A stretch of DNA of 64,000 nt from Liolophura sinensis (GCF_032854445.1 NC_088302.1:33389979-33453978), one strand, 5' to 3'; numbered from the stretch's first letter, positions 1 to 13,256 are shown. Notes: a model not told the origin generated them from the letters alone. Made by a program: numbers and translations.

Positions 1-1040
1 TCTAATTAATGAAATGAAAAATCGTTGCGATCGCCAACATGGAAATTAGGCGAATCTAGAATGTGATCATTGTTTAGTCAACAATTCAGCTATTTAGCAC
101 TGATCTAAAAGGGCAGGAGTGCGGCTTTTTAAAAAATGAATGGGCTGGTAGAGGAGATGTAAGTTAACTGATTGATCAGTAAGGCATTGTGAATGTACCA
201 TTGAGCGCAGAGCATGTGCCAAGGGGAAAGTTTTCTATACAGTCTGCAAAAGTGCCTGTTTACTTTCGTGTTGCATTTGATATGCTGTGGAGACCGACTT
301 CCTGTCCAGACGACAGCCTCTGTTTGCGACTGCGCACTGTGGAACCCGAGCGATCGGCGAGAATCCCGTGGACAAAAGACGAGGCTGTGTCTATATCGGC
401 TCGAAAACCTGCGGCCTTTTTCTTAGTTTGATAGAAGCAAACAATCGAACCTGCCTCTATCTAACTGTCGTTTGTTTTTACCTTTCTGTTGTATTACTTT
501 TGGTATTTACATTTTTGGGTATAGAATCTATACAACCGCAATTGTCAGTCGGGCTGGTCGGTACAGGCTCAGATACCCAAAGGCGCACGTGCTCGCGTGG
601 GCACCTGTTCTTCGCTGAAGCGGCACAACTGCGCGCGAGGACACAGCGCGCGCACGCCCGGTGTTTATCTTCATGCTGTGCTCAACTCGGAGATGTATTC
701 TTACGTCCGTGACCTTTCAAAGTCTACACAATCAAGCGCAAAATGTTACAAAGAGGCAAAGGGAGCCGTGCTTGTTAATATTGCCGCAGTCAGGTATAGA
801 CACAGCTTTGGACAGAGGGTTTTGAGAATGACCGATTCTGTGCGTGGCAAAGAGACGGTGACAAACAGGGCCGCCTCTCTATATTACCATCTGCCCTTAC
901 CGACTGAATCAAAGCCCCTCGATGTTCCGACAATCAACGCGACTATCGTGGCACACAAGGTTACTGTCAATAAATAAAAATGAACGTATGTTTACAAACG
1001 AGTTTCTTGTGCTTCTGATATTGATTCCTCATCCTCACTG
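1..1040. other. Gene-free stretch with a GC-rich segment
   Basis: Several overlapping open frames of 64 to 141 codons cover this stretch on the plus strand, but they run in competing frames, share no recognisable domain and have no consistent codon bias. The segment at about 560-670 is rich in GC and CpG (runs of alternating GC and CGCG) and differs from the AT-rich surroundings. It could be a small CpG-rich regulatory patch or part of an exon I cannot define. I see no repeat family here. Confidence 0.4.
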
Positions 1041-1048
1041 GAGTGACA

Positions 1049-1326
1049 GTGTCAAAGACAAGAATAACTGTGATCAAGACAAGACTGGTTGTGTTCAATG
1101 CCAAAAGGTTGTGTAAGTCCAGAATGATGTGTTCAAGACAAGATTGACTGTGTTCAAGAGAAGCATTATTGTGTTGAAGGCAAGAATGATTGTGTTCAAG
1201 GCAAGAATGACTGTGTTCAAGACCAGAGAGGTTGTGTTTAGGACAAGAATGATTGCGTAAAGAATGATTGTGTTCAAGGCAAGAATGATTGTGTTCAAGG
1301 CCAGAAAAATTGTGTTGAAGACGAAG
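1049..1326 (+). repeat. 21-bp minisatellite, about 13 diverged units
   Basis: The unit is about 21 bp with the core GTGTTCAAGGCAAGAATGAT. Copies are diverged, and a few units carry small indels or substitutions such as GACCAGAGAGG. On the minus strand the array reads as a seven-residue repeat rich in Leu, Glu, His and Asn (two frames are open), which explains the 138- and 87-codon frames there. Nothing suggests these are translated. The period is the same as at 4179-4853 and 43385-44092, but the unit sequence is unrelated. Confidence 0.9.
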
Positions 1327-1329
1327 TCG

Positions 1330-3870
1330 ATTGATTTTGGAGACCAAAGTGTGTGCAAGAAAAAAAAAACATAACCAGTGCAAATGTCACCATAATGAAA
1401 CTGGTCTTTGCGAATTTAACTAATTAATTGTATATGGCGGTTATCGGTTGAGGGCCTGGGCTGTGATTTGGATGGAGAACTGAAACACAAACCTCTTAAG
1501 CAAAAAGTCACGACGTGTTCTCATATCCCTTTTATGAGTATACACGTGTGAGACTGTTAGTTAGTGTGAGCATGCAAGTTAAGAGTAAAGTTAAAACAAA
1601 TTAAACGAACTCCCGCTACTTCAGGGTAAGCGGGAATTTGTATACCTGTGAATAAGTTGGTAGGTGTGCTAAAATATTTGGTGTAAATTCAAAGGCAGCT
1701 TTGAATGTTTTTTTTGAAATGTGATCACATCACAACATTTCTCTTGACCTGTAACGTCTATTCTACACCGCTTTTAGTTGCGGGAAGTGTGAAAATGTAC
1801 ATATTAAATAGCGATCCATGCTGTTTATGTCTACAAATAAAATAATTTGAGTTTGTTGACTTGTTATATTTGCTTCCTGATTTATATAATGGTGAACTGC
1901 GGCATGACGTCATAATACATGTACCGTAAACTTTTACATTTCTACGTCACGCAACAATAAGACACGACATCATACATACGCAGTTTTGACGTATCTAGAT
2001 CAACTGCCAGGGCCTAAGCGTGCCGTTAATTGGTCTAAATTGTATGACCTCTGAGGAAGAGTAAAACAGAATGGCAGCATGAAATGTGCAGTTTTCCCCA
2101 CGTTTTCTTCAATTTTTTTGGTTGACTCTGTGATGTTTTTACGTTTTAAGCATTTACATGAAGAATTAGACTGAGTAACTGAGATACACTGGTAATAGGC
2201 CAGATTTCACCGGTTACATGTGACCATTTTGCCAACTTTCACACTGTCGTCGCTGCTCTGCGTGGTTTTACTCTCTGCACTGTATATTCTTCTTTATATT
2301 GTATAGAAACAATACGTGAATCAATGACATAAAAGAATCCGCGAACACTGACTCCTTTAGTCGTAACAAGTGGGCAGCATGGGACAATGAAAACGATTTT
2401 TTTTGTGTTGAATAACTGATCGATGATCGATCAGCCTCGATCAGTCGTTATTAAGAATGTCTACTGTAGTCATATTTAACCCAGTACTCCTTATCCGCGT
2501 TGCACGTTTAAGCTGGCATGGTAACGTGCTGATATATCCGAGTTGTATTCGCCAGTGTATATACATCCGGGTCTTCTTTTGGTGTCGCCGCCGTGGGAGC
2601 GGAGGAAGTGTACAGGTAAGATATGCGGCAAAGATCAAAGTGGCCAGGTGTATCTCTTCAGACTGTAAATAGAGACGTAGGTTTGTGGGATGTGAATAGT
2701 ATTATACACCCAGTAACCTCGCTCTAGTGAATGCTCCAGTGGCTGAAGGGGGTGCATCGGGGACACGAAGCATTCAGCCAGGTGCGAAACGCCGTTTACT
2801 TCTCTTGTCTCTATTCAGCCCCTGTTCACCTTAAAGCCAGCACCTTAAAGTAGGGGTGGGTGAGGGGAATCAGCCGCATGAGTGACACCCCGCCTTTTGG
2901 GTGAAAACGTATAAAAAAAACACCATACAGATGCCGCTCTTTGAAAAACGACTCAGAGGTATAAGAGGCCAGTGTTGCCCTAGAAGAACACTCACAAAAT
3001 CATTGATCACAGGTCAACTTTGTCACAGAAGAAACTTTTTTTATGTAACTATTTGTTTTGTAGTCAGTGTGGAATTTTGAGAATCCGTTTCCTTGATTCT
3101 AAAATTAAAACAGATTTGTGGACATTTCAGTGTTGTATGCAAACTCTTTTATGTATATTATTTACTTACATGTGCTATTCGGGGTCATTGTATATTACAC
3201 GTAGTTGCATTTAAGGCAAGCAACAGCTTAAATTTGCCATACCGTCGCAAGGCACGCACAACAAGCGAACGAAACCATGTGCTTTTTCTCTGTGTGTCGC
3301 TCTGCGCATGTCATATAAATGCATGAACACCCACTGAGCTGCATGTACATATATGTTGTGGTATACTGGTATCATTTCTGTAGGCCTTCAAACCTCTAAT
3401 TATTTTTTTTTTCTTGCTTGCCGTGAAATTCGACATAAGCACTTATTTTCCCAGCCAAGGCTTTTCCCATTATTTTGATTTTGAAATCATTTCGGTCATT
3501 TCAAGAAGGTGTATAGTACGCCAGCGTATGTATTTCAATGTATTTCAAGCTCTGCCTCACTGGAGCACCATGGCGTGAATACATGAGGCTGACTTTCGGA
3601 GACCCTGTAAATGGACATCATACTTTAGAGAAAATCGTGGTCAATTGTGTCGCTTCCGGTAAAGTGGACACCACATCACAGCTGTGTTAGTTTGCATTGT
3701 GTATTCCTGTGTATTCCTTTAAGGATGCATGCATATAAAGAGATCTTTCTTAGATATATTACAGAGATATATTAACTGATTGGTTTGTACCTCCGAAGAA
3801 ATTTACACCATGTATACTTGTCCTACTGCCGGGCACCAAACCGTACGCGTATATATACTTAATCCATATT
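1330..3870. other. Gene-free stretch, mostly unique sequence
   Basis: AT-rich, with no frame longer than 77 codons and nothing recognisable in them. It holds one copy of dispersed repeat family D (entered separately) and a small hairpin-like motif near 1611-1637, where CCCGCT and AGCGGG pair across a short loop. I see nothing else. Confidence 0.5.
2140..2290 (+). repeat. Dispersed repeat family D, copy 1
   Basis: About 150 bp that recur, diverged, at 58195-58345 in the same orientation and in reverse orientation at 44740-44825 and 61065-61165. Shared blocks include AGCATTTACATGAA (with the 58-kb copy), a block reading close to CAGATTTCACCGG, then GTGACCATTT or GGCCA, and a strongly conserved CACACTGTCGTCGCTGCTCT. 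No protein is encoded. It is probably an old MITE or other non-autonomous element. The ends are not clear, and I could not see convincing terminal inverted repeats. Confidence 0.7.
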
Positions 3871-3872
3871 AC

Positions 3873-4095
3873 ATTGGTTAGCGTGCTAGCGCAGCACAAT
3901 CACCTTGTAGCCTCTCAACGTTGCGATCGTCGTGAGTTCAAGTCCAGCTTCCTCTTCGGCCGTACGTCTGGGAAGATGTTGCGTCCTGCATAGTGGTGGT
4001 GAGATTCCCTCGGGCTCTGCATTGTTTCTTCCTACCATAATGCTGGCTGGCGTCATATAAGTGAAATGTTTTTGTTAGTACAGCAATATAAGTTT
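3873..4095 (+). mobile_element. SINE-A copy (tRNA-derived), 5' end truncated
   Basis: Matches the SINE-A consensus from the TTGGTTAGCG part of the tRNA-like head through the B-box-like GAGTTCAAGTCCAG, the TCTTCGGCCGTACGT block and the CACCATAATGCTGGC block to ATAAGTGAAATG. The first bases of the head (GCCTCCGTGGCTCAG in better copies) have decayed. The 3' tail is also degraded. It is a diverged, old copy with no coding capacity. SINEs of this kind depend on a LINE for mobility. Confidence 0.85.
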
Positions 4096-4178
4096 GCAAA
4101 ATGGGGAACACTTCTCGCTTTAATGCGTCGGGTCAAAGCGGTTTAAGCCATTATGCATTCCCTGCTGTTGTGCTGCTG

Positions 4179-4853
4179 TGCTTGTGAGCTACATCTTTGT
4201 GCTTATGAACTACATCTTGGAGCTTGTGAGCTACATCTTTGTGCTTATGAACTACATTTTAGAGCTTGTGAGCTACATCTTTGTGCTTATGAACTACATT
4301 TTGGAGCTTGTGAGCTACATCTTTGTGCTTATGAACTACATCTTGGAGCTTGCGAGCTACATCTTTGTGCTTATGAACTACATCTTTGTGCTTGTGAGCT
4401 ACATCTTTGTGCTTATGAACTACATCTTGGAGCTTGTGAGCTACATCTTTGTGCTTATGAACTACATCTTGGAGCTTGTGAGCTACATCTTTGTGCTTAT
4501 GAACTACATCTTGGAGCTTGCGAGCTACATCTTTGTGCTTATGAACTACATCTTTGTGCTTGTGAACTACATCTTGCAGCTTGTGAACTACATCTTGCAG
4601 CTTGTGAGCTACATCTTTGTGCTTATGAACTACATCTTGGAGCTTGTGAACTACATCTTTGTGCTTATGAACTACATCTTGGAGCTTGTGAACTACATCT
4701 TTGTGCTTATGAACTACATCTTGGAGCTTGTGAACTACATCTTATTGCTTGTGAACTACATCTTGGAGCTTTTGAACTATTTCTTTGTGCTTATGAACTA
4801 CATCTTGGAGCTTGTGAGCTACATCTTTGTGCTTGTGAACTACATCTTTGCTT
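4179..4853 (+). repeat. 21-bp minisatellite with 42-bp higher-order unit, about 32 units
   Basis: Two 21-bp variants mostly alternate: GAGCTACATCTTTGTGCTTA plus one base, and GAACTACATCTTGGAGCTTG plus one base, giving a 42-bp higher-order period. The order is sometimes disturbed (runs of the same type near 4385 and 4560-4610). The period is a multiple of three, so two plus-strand frames stay open for 246 and 233 codons. One reads as (ELHLCAY/ELHLGAC)n and the other as a hydrophobic (YIFVLMN/YILELVS)n. There is no signal sequence, no recognised domain and no neighbouring exon, so I treat the frames as by-products of the repeat. Units are well conserved, so the array is younger than the one at 1049. 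Confidence 0.93.
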
Positions 4854-4859
4854 TAAAAG

Positions 4860-7800
4860 TATACAACTATACAAAATAAAGTATATTAAATAAAATATAA
4901 AATCGAAACCGAAACGAATTATGAAGAACGAAAATATAACGCCCCTGACCGACTTGTTTTTGACAAGTAATGTCCATCATGTTCTAATGTTTCTATTGAT
5001 GACAAGTACTGTCACGAACGTTGTATACCAAAAGCCATTTCAAAGATACCTGTATACGTTTATCGTTGTGATGAAGGCATACTATATCCGTTCTAAGTCA
5101 CTTTCGCTGTCTTCCTGCTAAGCCACGAAGCTTTAGAACCTAGAGTCCAGTCATTATCAATGTAACGGTTAACATAAACAGAGCAAATTTCTGTGCAAGA
5201 GACCAGCGTTTGTTTACATGCATTGGGCAATGTGCCCTTTAATGAGTCCCAAACACAGACTCAAACGTAGCCCTTCTCTCTCTGCTGACTTTATGTAATC
5301 GGGGGTAGGGATTCTACTTTAACCCACCACGACACCGGGCATGTGCTTGGTGAGTTCATGGTATTCTCTGTAGCTAACTGTAAATGCAAGATAAGCATGA
5401 GTAAATGTGGTTATTTATGTGTCTTAGCTAGTGAATGACCAGAGCTAACCATTCTATAAACCAATTATTTTTGGAGCATGTATTTGAGCAGTTTGTAGAA
5501 GTGAATACACTGACAAACGTCAATTCAACTGAATGATTAAACTTTTTCATTAAATTTTATCAAATGTAAATAGTTTTTGCTTGTTTTAATTATATATTAA
5601 GACTTGAACTTAATACAGTGTGGTTCCACAATAGTGACCTCCAACTACAATTGTGGTAATTCGTTATCCGAAATGTAGACTTTTTCCATACATAACAGAA
5701 AGACGTGGAAGGTGAAAACATTATACACGTAAATTCAAACCATAACAAGTATTTCTTAACTTTACCATGAGTGGTAAAATGATAGCAGTATTGAGTTGTA
5801 CATGTTGTAAACCATTTGAACTATATAAAGATTCCATACCCAAATTACCTGTATGCTATGCTATATATGTATACATATATATATACTGACGACTGTGTTC
5901 GCTCAGCAGAAAGCGGTATATAATGGCTTTTTCCAATAGTCCCCCATGTTGGTTTAGTAAAACTGAGTTATACATAATGTTTTGGCAGAAACTGTACTTT
6001 GGAGTACAAACATTTGTCATAAATATAACGCCCAAGGTTTTCTTTGACTCGTGAATATAACGAAGTCTTCTGTCAGGCGAAATAAAACGGCGATTTGAAC
6101 CACGTGTTTTCTTGCGATAAAGGGAGCTCAGTTACGGCTAAATGAGCCTAAAATAGAACCCGAGGAAAGGGTTACTCCCTACCCCACACTGAGAAACATG
6201 ACCCTGTATTATATGGGAGTGTTATGGAATAAAGAAACACACCCGACAGTGTAAGGCGGTCGATGCATGCATGCAACACACAACAGTAAACAATGAAAGG
6301 TGTATCTACGCAGTATTTGTTGCTCTGGTTATTTGCGAAAGGGGCTGGCCGGGGCGTTATTTGCACTCTGTAATAAGCATCAATACGCTTTCATTATGTA
6401 AAATTATATGTAAAAAAAATTGGTGTAGTTGCGTTTTTTTCCGTCATCACCTGCATTTACAACTCAGACTGTTGTCTAGTTACTTCTTAGGTATATGTAG
6501 CAATAACGGTCTAATTCCAAAGATTGTTAAGCGTACATACATATGGGTAACGGCTTCGAATTTTCCTTGCAGTTCAGAGAGACAAATACAGACAAAATAC
6601 TTCAATGTGTGAACATTGCACATAATTTGAGGTTGGAATTGCAAAGTATATGCTGGCGCAGAACGTTTGCTGTATGCGTGGTGTAAATAATTAGCATACG
6701 TTTATAAAATAACAAGTAGAGATTAGCCATATAGTTGCGATATGAGCCAAAATGTTGACCCTGTGGGTTTCGTGTCGTCGTGCGCTAAGACCCTTCGCTA
6801 ATCGAATGACCCTGTTAAAATATATACTAGGTAAAAGAAATTGTTAGGCCGTCCTACCGATTGACCATGAGACAGAACGACTTACAGAGCTCCTAAATAG
6901 TGGAGGATAAAAAGTGGACAGGAGATAAACTGAAGATTATATCCTTCGTGCTAGTCTAAAATAGTGTGTGTAAATTAGGACAAAATTGGCTGAATTCATT
7001 GTTTAAAAGAAGAGACAGCCGAAAATATAACCATATATACATGTATAAGTTATTTCAGAAGAGGGTTCCATACAGACCTAAACGGGCACAAGCATTTTTT
7101 TATTACGTGACTGGCAACTCTGTAAAACTTTCTGTTATGGAATTCTTACGAGGCCGTGGGATACGCTATTTAAGAAAAAACCGGAAACACCATGTCGCGT
7201 CATTTGTACCCTACCCTCTTCAGTACTAGACTCGTTTGTCGTGTGAAGTACATTCATTCTTATTATTACAACGGAAGGTCACGTATTGTGGCCTCCTGGT
7301 TAAGATCTTGGGGAATAACGCCAGTTGTATTCCAAAACCTTTGTCTCATTGAAAATGACTTAAAGTACGTCAGTATCGTCTCGTAATCAGGAAGAAAACA
7401 CTATTTCTACACTATTTCTACTCGAAATGGTGAACTCGGAAACGGTGACGTCACAGAGGACCAGATGGCTCATCGGGTCAGAAAAATATCTCAACCTTGA
7501 TTGGTTAAAACTGAGATCATGGCGGCCGCTTCGATTTTCCCTCCGTGGACGATTTGCTTACTTTGAACTGCGATATCTCAGTTATTTTACATCATAAAAA
7601 TAAAGAGTGACTTTTTAAAACTATATGTGTGACTCTTTTTTGATACATATTTACATTTGGTCCAGTGTTGTCTTTTCTTTTAAATATATACGACAATCGT
7701 ATGCCATTCTTCAACCAAACAGCGATCTGCCACATGGATAACGACAATCCGGGCACTTCCATTATAGCATGTGAGCGCTCTTCATAAAAAATACAATAAA

Positions 7801-9490
7801 AAACACGATATTTTCTATTCGAGAAAATTTTTATATGGTTTCGCCTCACAGTTGCTTCGCAGAATAAGGGCTTCCACTGGTTCATTGGACTAAAACATGC
7901 ATAACAGAGTTCTTCTCACCAACCGATTGCCACCCGTCCAATTATTAAAAGTCGTGGGCTTGAGTCCAGTTCTCACTGGTTTGGTTGCAGCCTAAAGTCA
8001 TGATGTTTGTCAGGTACCTGGCAAAGGGCCGTTATTTCTTCGGCTTGACCGCCGTCTTATATCAGTGAAAATTTCTGTGATCAATACGACATCGACCTTT
8101 AGCCGAATATGTCGTAGCCAACGAGAATTAGCTCTTACTATTATTCAAGATACCCTTCTTTCCAAGCCGTCTATGGGGGTTTTCCAGGAAGGTGAAATAG
8201 TTCTCGTCGCTGCGTCTGCGCCACTAAGTCCGGATATTTTATCAGGAATACCTGTCGGTGCATGGTTAACTCCCCAAATCTGTTCGGCTTCCTCCATTCC
8301 TAAACCTTACCGACGCCGAAACACTGGTGAAATTTTTCTTAATTTCTGAATAAAGCGTAAAACACCAGTCATAGAAATCAACATTTATAAAACGACATAC
8401 ACGTATATTTAACAGCACGAAATTTCAGTGCGGGCTTGCTGGTAATCGTGAACGTTGTTGTTGTTATATGGTTGTGGTGTTTGTTTTCGTGAAAACTGCA
8501 TGTACCTCGAAGCAGTTTTGTTGACATCCTTGCGCATTAAACTCGAGTAAACAACCACATTTTCCCAGCTTATTGAACCATTCCAGACGGGTACCATTTA
8601 CTTATGGCCCAATTAGCAGTCAACTTACGTAGATTTTACGCCAAAACATTATCATCAATTTCACAGCGGCCTTGTTTTATTGGATGATAAAAGGGTATGA
8701 TCAAAAGTTTTTCTGTCGTTTGACATCGACGACATTTTACTTTCACCTCGAACTACCTACGTTCATAACGGATATTTGAAAAGTAAATTGGGGTTTGTTT
8801 AAGTCGGGGTCACGCTGAGATGACATGGCGGTCGCTGTGTTAAGTTACAGGTTAGCACAGGTCATATTGACTCACCCGTTACAAATGAGGCATTTCTCCG
8901 TTGCTTTAGTAAAATAATGAGACGGTATAATTGTTAGATCACCGTGTTTGCATTTTCGGCCAGTAAGAATCCAGTAAATTAGTCTTTGATGGCAGAGATA
9001 TATTGATTCCGTCCATCTAGGACGATTATAGCGTCTGTACGCTCGCTACCTGTCAAATTTAGAGATCGCGACACGAGAAGTAATTTTAGCTTTAACATCA
9101 ATCACGTGACCGTGTACATAACCTGGTCGTGATTGCTATTGGAATTATCTTTTTTGGACTGAAATAAAAACGTGTAAGATATCACACCGTATAACGGTTT
9201 TGGGTGATAAAAACACGGGATTAAGTCTTCCGTGGCTTGTACCCGACGACTGCTCGATCGTCTAGACGATTGGCGACGTCTTATCACTCAACGGCATCAT
9301 CGCCAACAATTCCGGAGTAGGGGGAGGCTTAGACACATGTCAGCCGTGTTAGCCGTCACTACGCAACGTGTCCCGACCCAACACCGTCAACAATGTTCCA
9401 GCACACGAACGCTAAACGAAAGATGTCACCCATAAGAGCTGTCTTGACAAAAACGAGCGCTAAGAAATTTGAAATGTATTTATCGTGAGA
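4860..9490. other. Gene-free stretch
   Basis: AT-rich unique sequence. Frames up to 113 codons (near 6271-6612) carry nothing I recognise. A run of alternating TA lies at about 5868-5885. A possible retroposon relic is entered at 7935-8085. A perfect 14-bp palindrome, ATCGTCTAGACGAT, sits at 9257-9270 inside a GC-richer patch (9230-9430). Confidence 0.45.
7935..8085 (+). mobile_element. Possible SINE relic
   Basis: Contains a B-box-like GGGCTTGAGTCCAG near 7956 and, downstream, GACCGCCGTCTTATATCAGTGAAAAT, which resembles the SINE-A 3' block (GGCCGCCGTCGTATAAGTGAAATAT). The stretch between them does not align clearly with SINE-A, so this is either a very old SINE-A copy or a related family sharing the 3' block. 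Confidence 0.4.
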
Positions 9491-9499
9491 TATGTACAG

Positions 9500-10460
9500 G
9501 CTGGTTGTAATGAGGCTGAGCACAACCTTGTTAATCTATATGTATGACGAGGCCCGGTGTGGTTTTGCAGTTCACAACGGGGTATACATTTTACAGTTAC
9601 ATTTGAAGGTCGGTTTTAAACACAGTTTTATAGTTCGACGCGTCTTCCATGGACGGTGTTTTATCTTGACACATTAACACCATAAGCGCTGTTTACCCTC
9701 GCGTAGCGGATTGTGGACATCTTGCAATTTATAACGAATAATGAAGTTTACATTTATATGTATGTCACCGAACGTCACGTTATATACCGCGGTATAACGC
9801 CATTCACGGGGTTTTGCATATTACGTTGATAGGTGAGTGTTCTGTACGCCTCAACAGTAAGCCAGCTACAGACGGTTTACAGTTTATAACGGATCACACG
9901 GTTTACAGTTTTGTATGAATGACACTGAATGTTGAGTTATACACAATGGTGTAGAACTCGGCGAATCTCCCATGAGGGTAATATAAGTTGATTTGTGAAC
10001 TCCTTATAAACGCTGTGTATCATCGTAAGTGAGCTACAGAGAGGTTGCAGTTTATAACGAGTTTCAAGATTACATGAATGGCACTGAACCTTTGATTTAT
10101 ACACAGCCAGTATACTGCTGCCTTACATGGATGAAATTTTAATCGCCGTGGGCCTTAATAGTTTGAAGTTTGTGACGGATTATATAAATATGGTTTACAT
10201 AATATAAATATCATTGAACGTCGGTTACATCGAGCTATAATACATGTGTGTTGATACTGCAGTTCACAACGAGTTATTAAGTTTACAGTTACATATGAAT
10301 GGCACTGAAAGTCGATTTACAAACAATGTTATAACTCGGCGTACCTTGCACATGTGTATAATTAGAGTTGTGTTGGTGCATGACACTGAACGTCCGCCAC
10401 ACAACAGTTCATACACACAGCGTTATAACTCCGCGTATCTTCAGTCTGGTATAACAATAC
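9500..10460 (+). repeat. Diverged tandem repeat, about 7 units of roughly 100-170 bp
   Basis: A motif string recurs near 9565, 9735, 9879, 10049, 10163, 10260 and 10371: CAGTTTATAACG or CAGTTCACAACG, then GTTTACAGTT, then GAATGGCACTGAACGT or a variant, then a block ending in GTTATAACTCGGCG. Spacing varies because parts of the unit are missing in several copies. The frames at 9492-9677 and 10244-10516 are not conserved from unit to unit, so coding is unlikely. The high divergence means an old array. Confidence 0.7.
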
Positions 10461-10519
10461 AAGCGCCGCGTATGATCGGAAGCTGGCTACAGAAGCCGCT
10501 TGCAGCGCGAGTCTAAGGT

Positions 10520-13105
10520 GCGTCTACTCTACTGCACGTCACTACTGTTTATTTAGCTTTGGGTCAGTGGCTTACATATTTCCCAATTGTAACATTCCAG
10601 TCGTCCGTGGATTTTGGTTTAACGCTCTCTAGTTACAGCTCCCCGCCACGTTCTCCTCCCACACACCCCGCCTCTCAGCCCGCCAGCCTGGGTGGTATCC
10701 CGTCCCCGGTCACCCGATAGCTTTAACGTGTCACGGCTGATCTACATTCATATATACCTACATGTTCCCGGCCTTTCACTGAATCGACCCTGAAGAATGG
10801 AATACGCCTGAACTTTTTGTTCCCTTCTTCTTTGACAGTTTTATTTCGTGCTAATATAATTGTCCTAAGGCAAGAAGACTAACTGGACACTGAAATAACT
10901 TCATGAAAGAAAATCCTGAATGACTCGTGAAAAATATAATCGGGCGGAAAAGTCGTCTCGATCCGACTGTTAGACGACCGCGGTGATGTTAAGCCGTAAT
11001 CATTCATTCGGGCGGAAGATATTAATATATGGTGCGTACATTGAAAGTCATAAAAGTGCACCAAGATCGCGTTTTATTTTAGTTATTGGCACCATTAAAT
11101 GTGACTAAAATGACAAAAATGGTGTTAATAGTACAGCGATGAGATAGATGAAGATCTCAGATAGAAGAATTATGTGTCGATGACCTCCCACCATAATTCT
11201 GACCGCCGTCGCATTAATGAAATATTCCTGAGTACGGCGTAAAACATAAATTAATGATAATACAAAAAACTGCACCAATCTTGCAACACAAAAATTCATG
11301 GAATTAAAAGGGCATGCACACTTTCAAACCGATATGCACAGATTCTCAGCAACACAACACAAAATATTTAAGAATAAATGAAAAGTGGACAAAATTAAAT
11401 GAAAATTATCAGCATAAACCGGGAACTCGTATAAAACGATGAATCCATGTAGAATTCTGTCAACCAGGTTAAATTCATTAATAAGAATGAATTTATTTAT
11501 TTGATAAGAATTTCATTTCATGTTGTATTTGTGATGTATGCATGAAGCATGCTTTCGCACCAACTGTTTCAATTTCGATCAATTTTGTTCAATCTCGATC
11601 AAGTTTGCATTACTCATTAAAACGGCCAAGTATAAAATTTAATTGGAAATTATCAATATTGACGCATACTTTACTGATATTAATAAATGATTCATGGAGA
11701 TGGGCAATTTATTCGCCCATATACGATAAATATGAATATTTATCGATTTGGATAATGTATTCATCAAAGCGGATACGGCTGATTCATTTGTGGATATAAA
11801 TAAAATTATTATCGATCCTCATCAGTGTCATTTTTCACTATCTATAAAATGTATTTGTTAGAATCCATAAACACAAATCATAATCATTTATCGATATGGG
11901 TAATATATCTATCGCTATATGGATAATAATTTGCCCTTCTCGCTGTTCACAGTTTTAATACTGGCTTTTAGATTTGTAATGTTAAATTAATCAGCAGTTC
12001 CTTCCTAATGGTAAAATTTTAATATGTTACTGCAACATACCATAGTGTTATGGACAACACAATACCCTCATTGCACCCAAAAACGTATTCTGTAGGAATA
12101 AAAGAACAATTCTATCATGAATAACATGATATTTTGTAGCGATAACATAATATATACTGTCATCATTCAGAAAACATAGAGTCTTGTAACACATCAATTT
12201 TTAGAGTGTATAGCCCCTCTGCTACGGTTATATGAATACAAGTGCAATGGATCTGGGTGCTATATACACATTTGCATGAAGTAGTATGTGAATCCAGATA
12301 TAGTGGTGAAGTTTGCACCAGTTCACAACTTGACCGGCGTCGCATTTGCCTTATTGAAAGTAACTCTTGGTGTCAAGTTTACTACCACTAGAAAATAAGA
12401 ACCCTCTAAACTCTTTGACCTTCAGAGTAAAAACAAACATTTGAGTCACGTTATACATTTGAGGAGGTCGGAAAGAACCGAGGCGACTGAGACCCCCACT
12501 GTCGTCAGTCGTTTACAAAATGGGCTTCAAATAACAGAGACGTGTGGTCAAATTTGCGCTATAAGGGTGTTGTGTCATTTCTGACACGCTGCAATAATTA
12601 TTTCAACAATGCAAAATACAACAGTAAGACTTAGGGCAACGCGCCGGAATAGTGGGCAAACACCATAGTCATAGTCTAGCGTAATCTCTGCTCCGTAACT
12701 TCCATAGTAACAACCGAAACTTGAATAAGCTGTGGTACGACTTGGCTAAGCCGCGCTGGTCAAACACTGACAGCTAAACAGCGCCACCTGTCTGCGAAAC
12801 CCCCGAACAAGAGGCAGGGAATTTGGAGAGGCAAAGGCGTCAGTGTCTCCCCAAATCAGCATGGTTAATTGTGCCCACACCTTTTATATCCCTGATAGTG
12901 CGAGCAAACAACAAATTTACCTTTGGTATTAACACTATTTGGAGCGAGCCGTAGGTTTTGGCCTGTCAACCGGTGGCCCGGTATATGACTGTTTACTCTG
13001 GTACCTACCCTAGAGAGGAGTAAGCTGTCGGGCAAACAGTCCGACCCTCCGCCTCAAGGAGCTGCCTATTGTTGAACTTAAATTCTAGAGTCTTGTTAAC
13101 AACTT
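10520..13105. other. Gene-free stretch
   Basis: A short GC-rich patch at 10630-10720, rich in CCCGCC and CCAGCC, is followed by very AT-rich sequence with many TAAT and ATTTAT motifs (11300-12150). One SINE-A 3' fragment lies at 11183-11258. A sequence on one strand of 12775-12795 carries AGGTGGCGCT, which resembles a CTCF half-site. No gene is seen. Confidence 0.4.
11183..11258 (+). mobile_element. SINE-A 3' fragment
   Basis: The block CCACCATAATTCTGACCGCC, then a GTCG...ATGAAATATTCC segment, then GAGTACGGCGTAAAACA matches the last 70 bases of SINE-A. The tRNA-like head and body are missing, as expected of a heavily 5'-truncated or eroded retroposon. Confidence 0.75.
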
Positions 13106-13109
13106 GACA

Positions 13110-13256
13110 GGGCCATCCTGACACACGGCAGTGGACAGACCATCCACGATTATAGGTGCACTGGACATGCGCAGTGGACCATCCGGACACACCGTGTAGA
13201 GATAGATCATCCACAACTAGATACACTGGCCACGCGCAGTTTACTATCGTAACATA
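13110..13256 (+). repeat. 66-bp tandem repeat, about 2.2 units
   Basis: Units begin at about 13113, 13180 and 13245 with CATCCTGACACACGG, CATCCGGACACACCG and TATCGTAACATACGG. Each carries a GATCATCCAC or GACCATCCAC block and a CACTGG...GCGCAGT block in the middle. Copies are clearly diverged. The 73-codon minus-strand frame across it is a repeat shadow. Confidence 0.7.
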
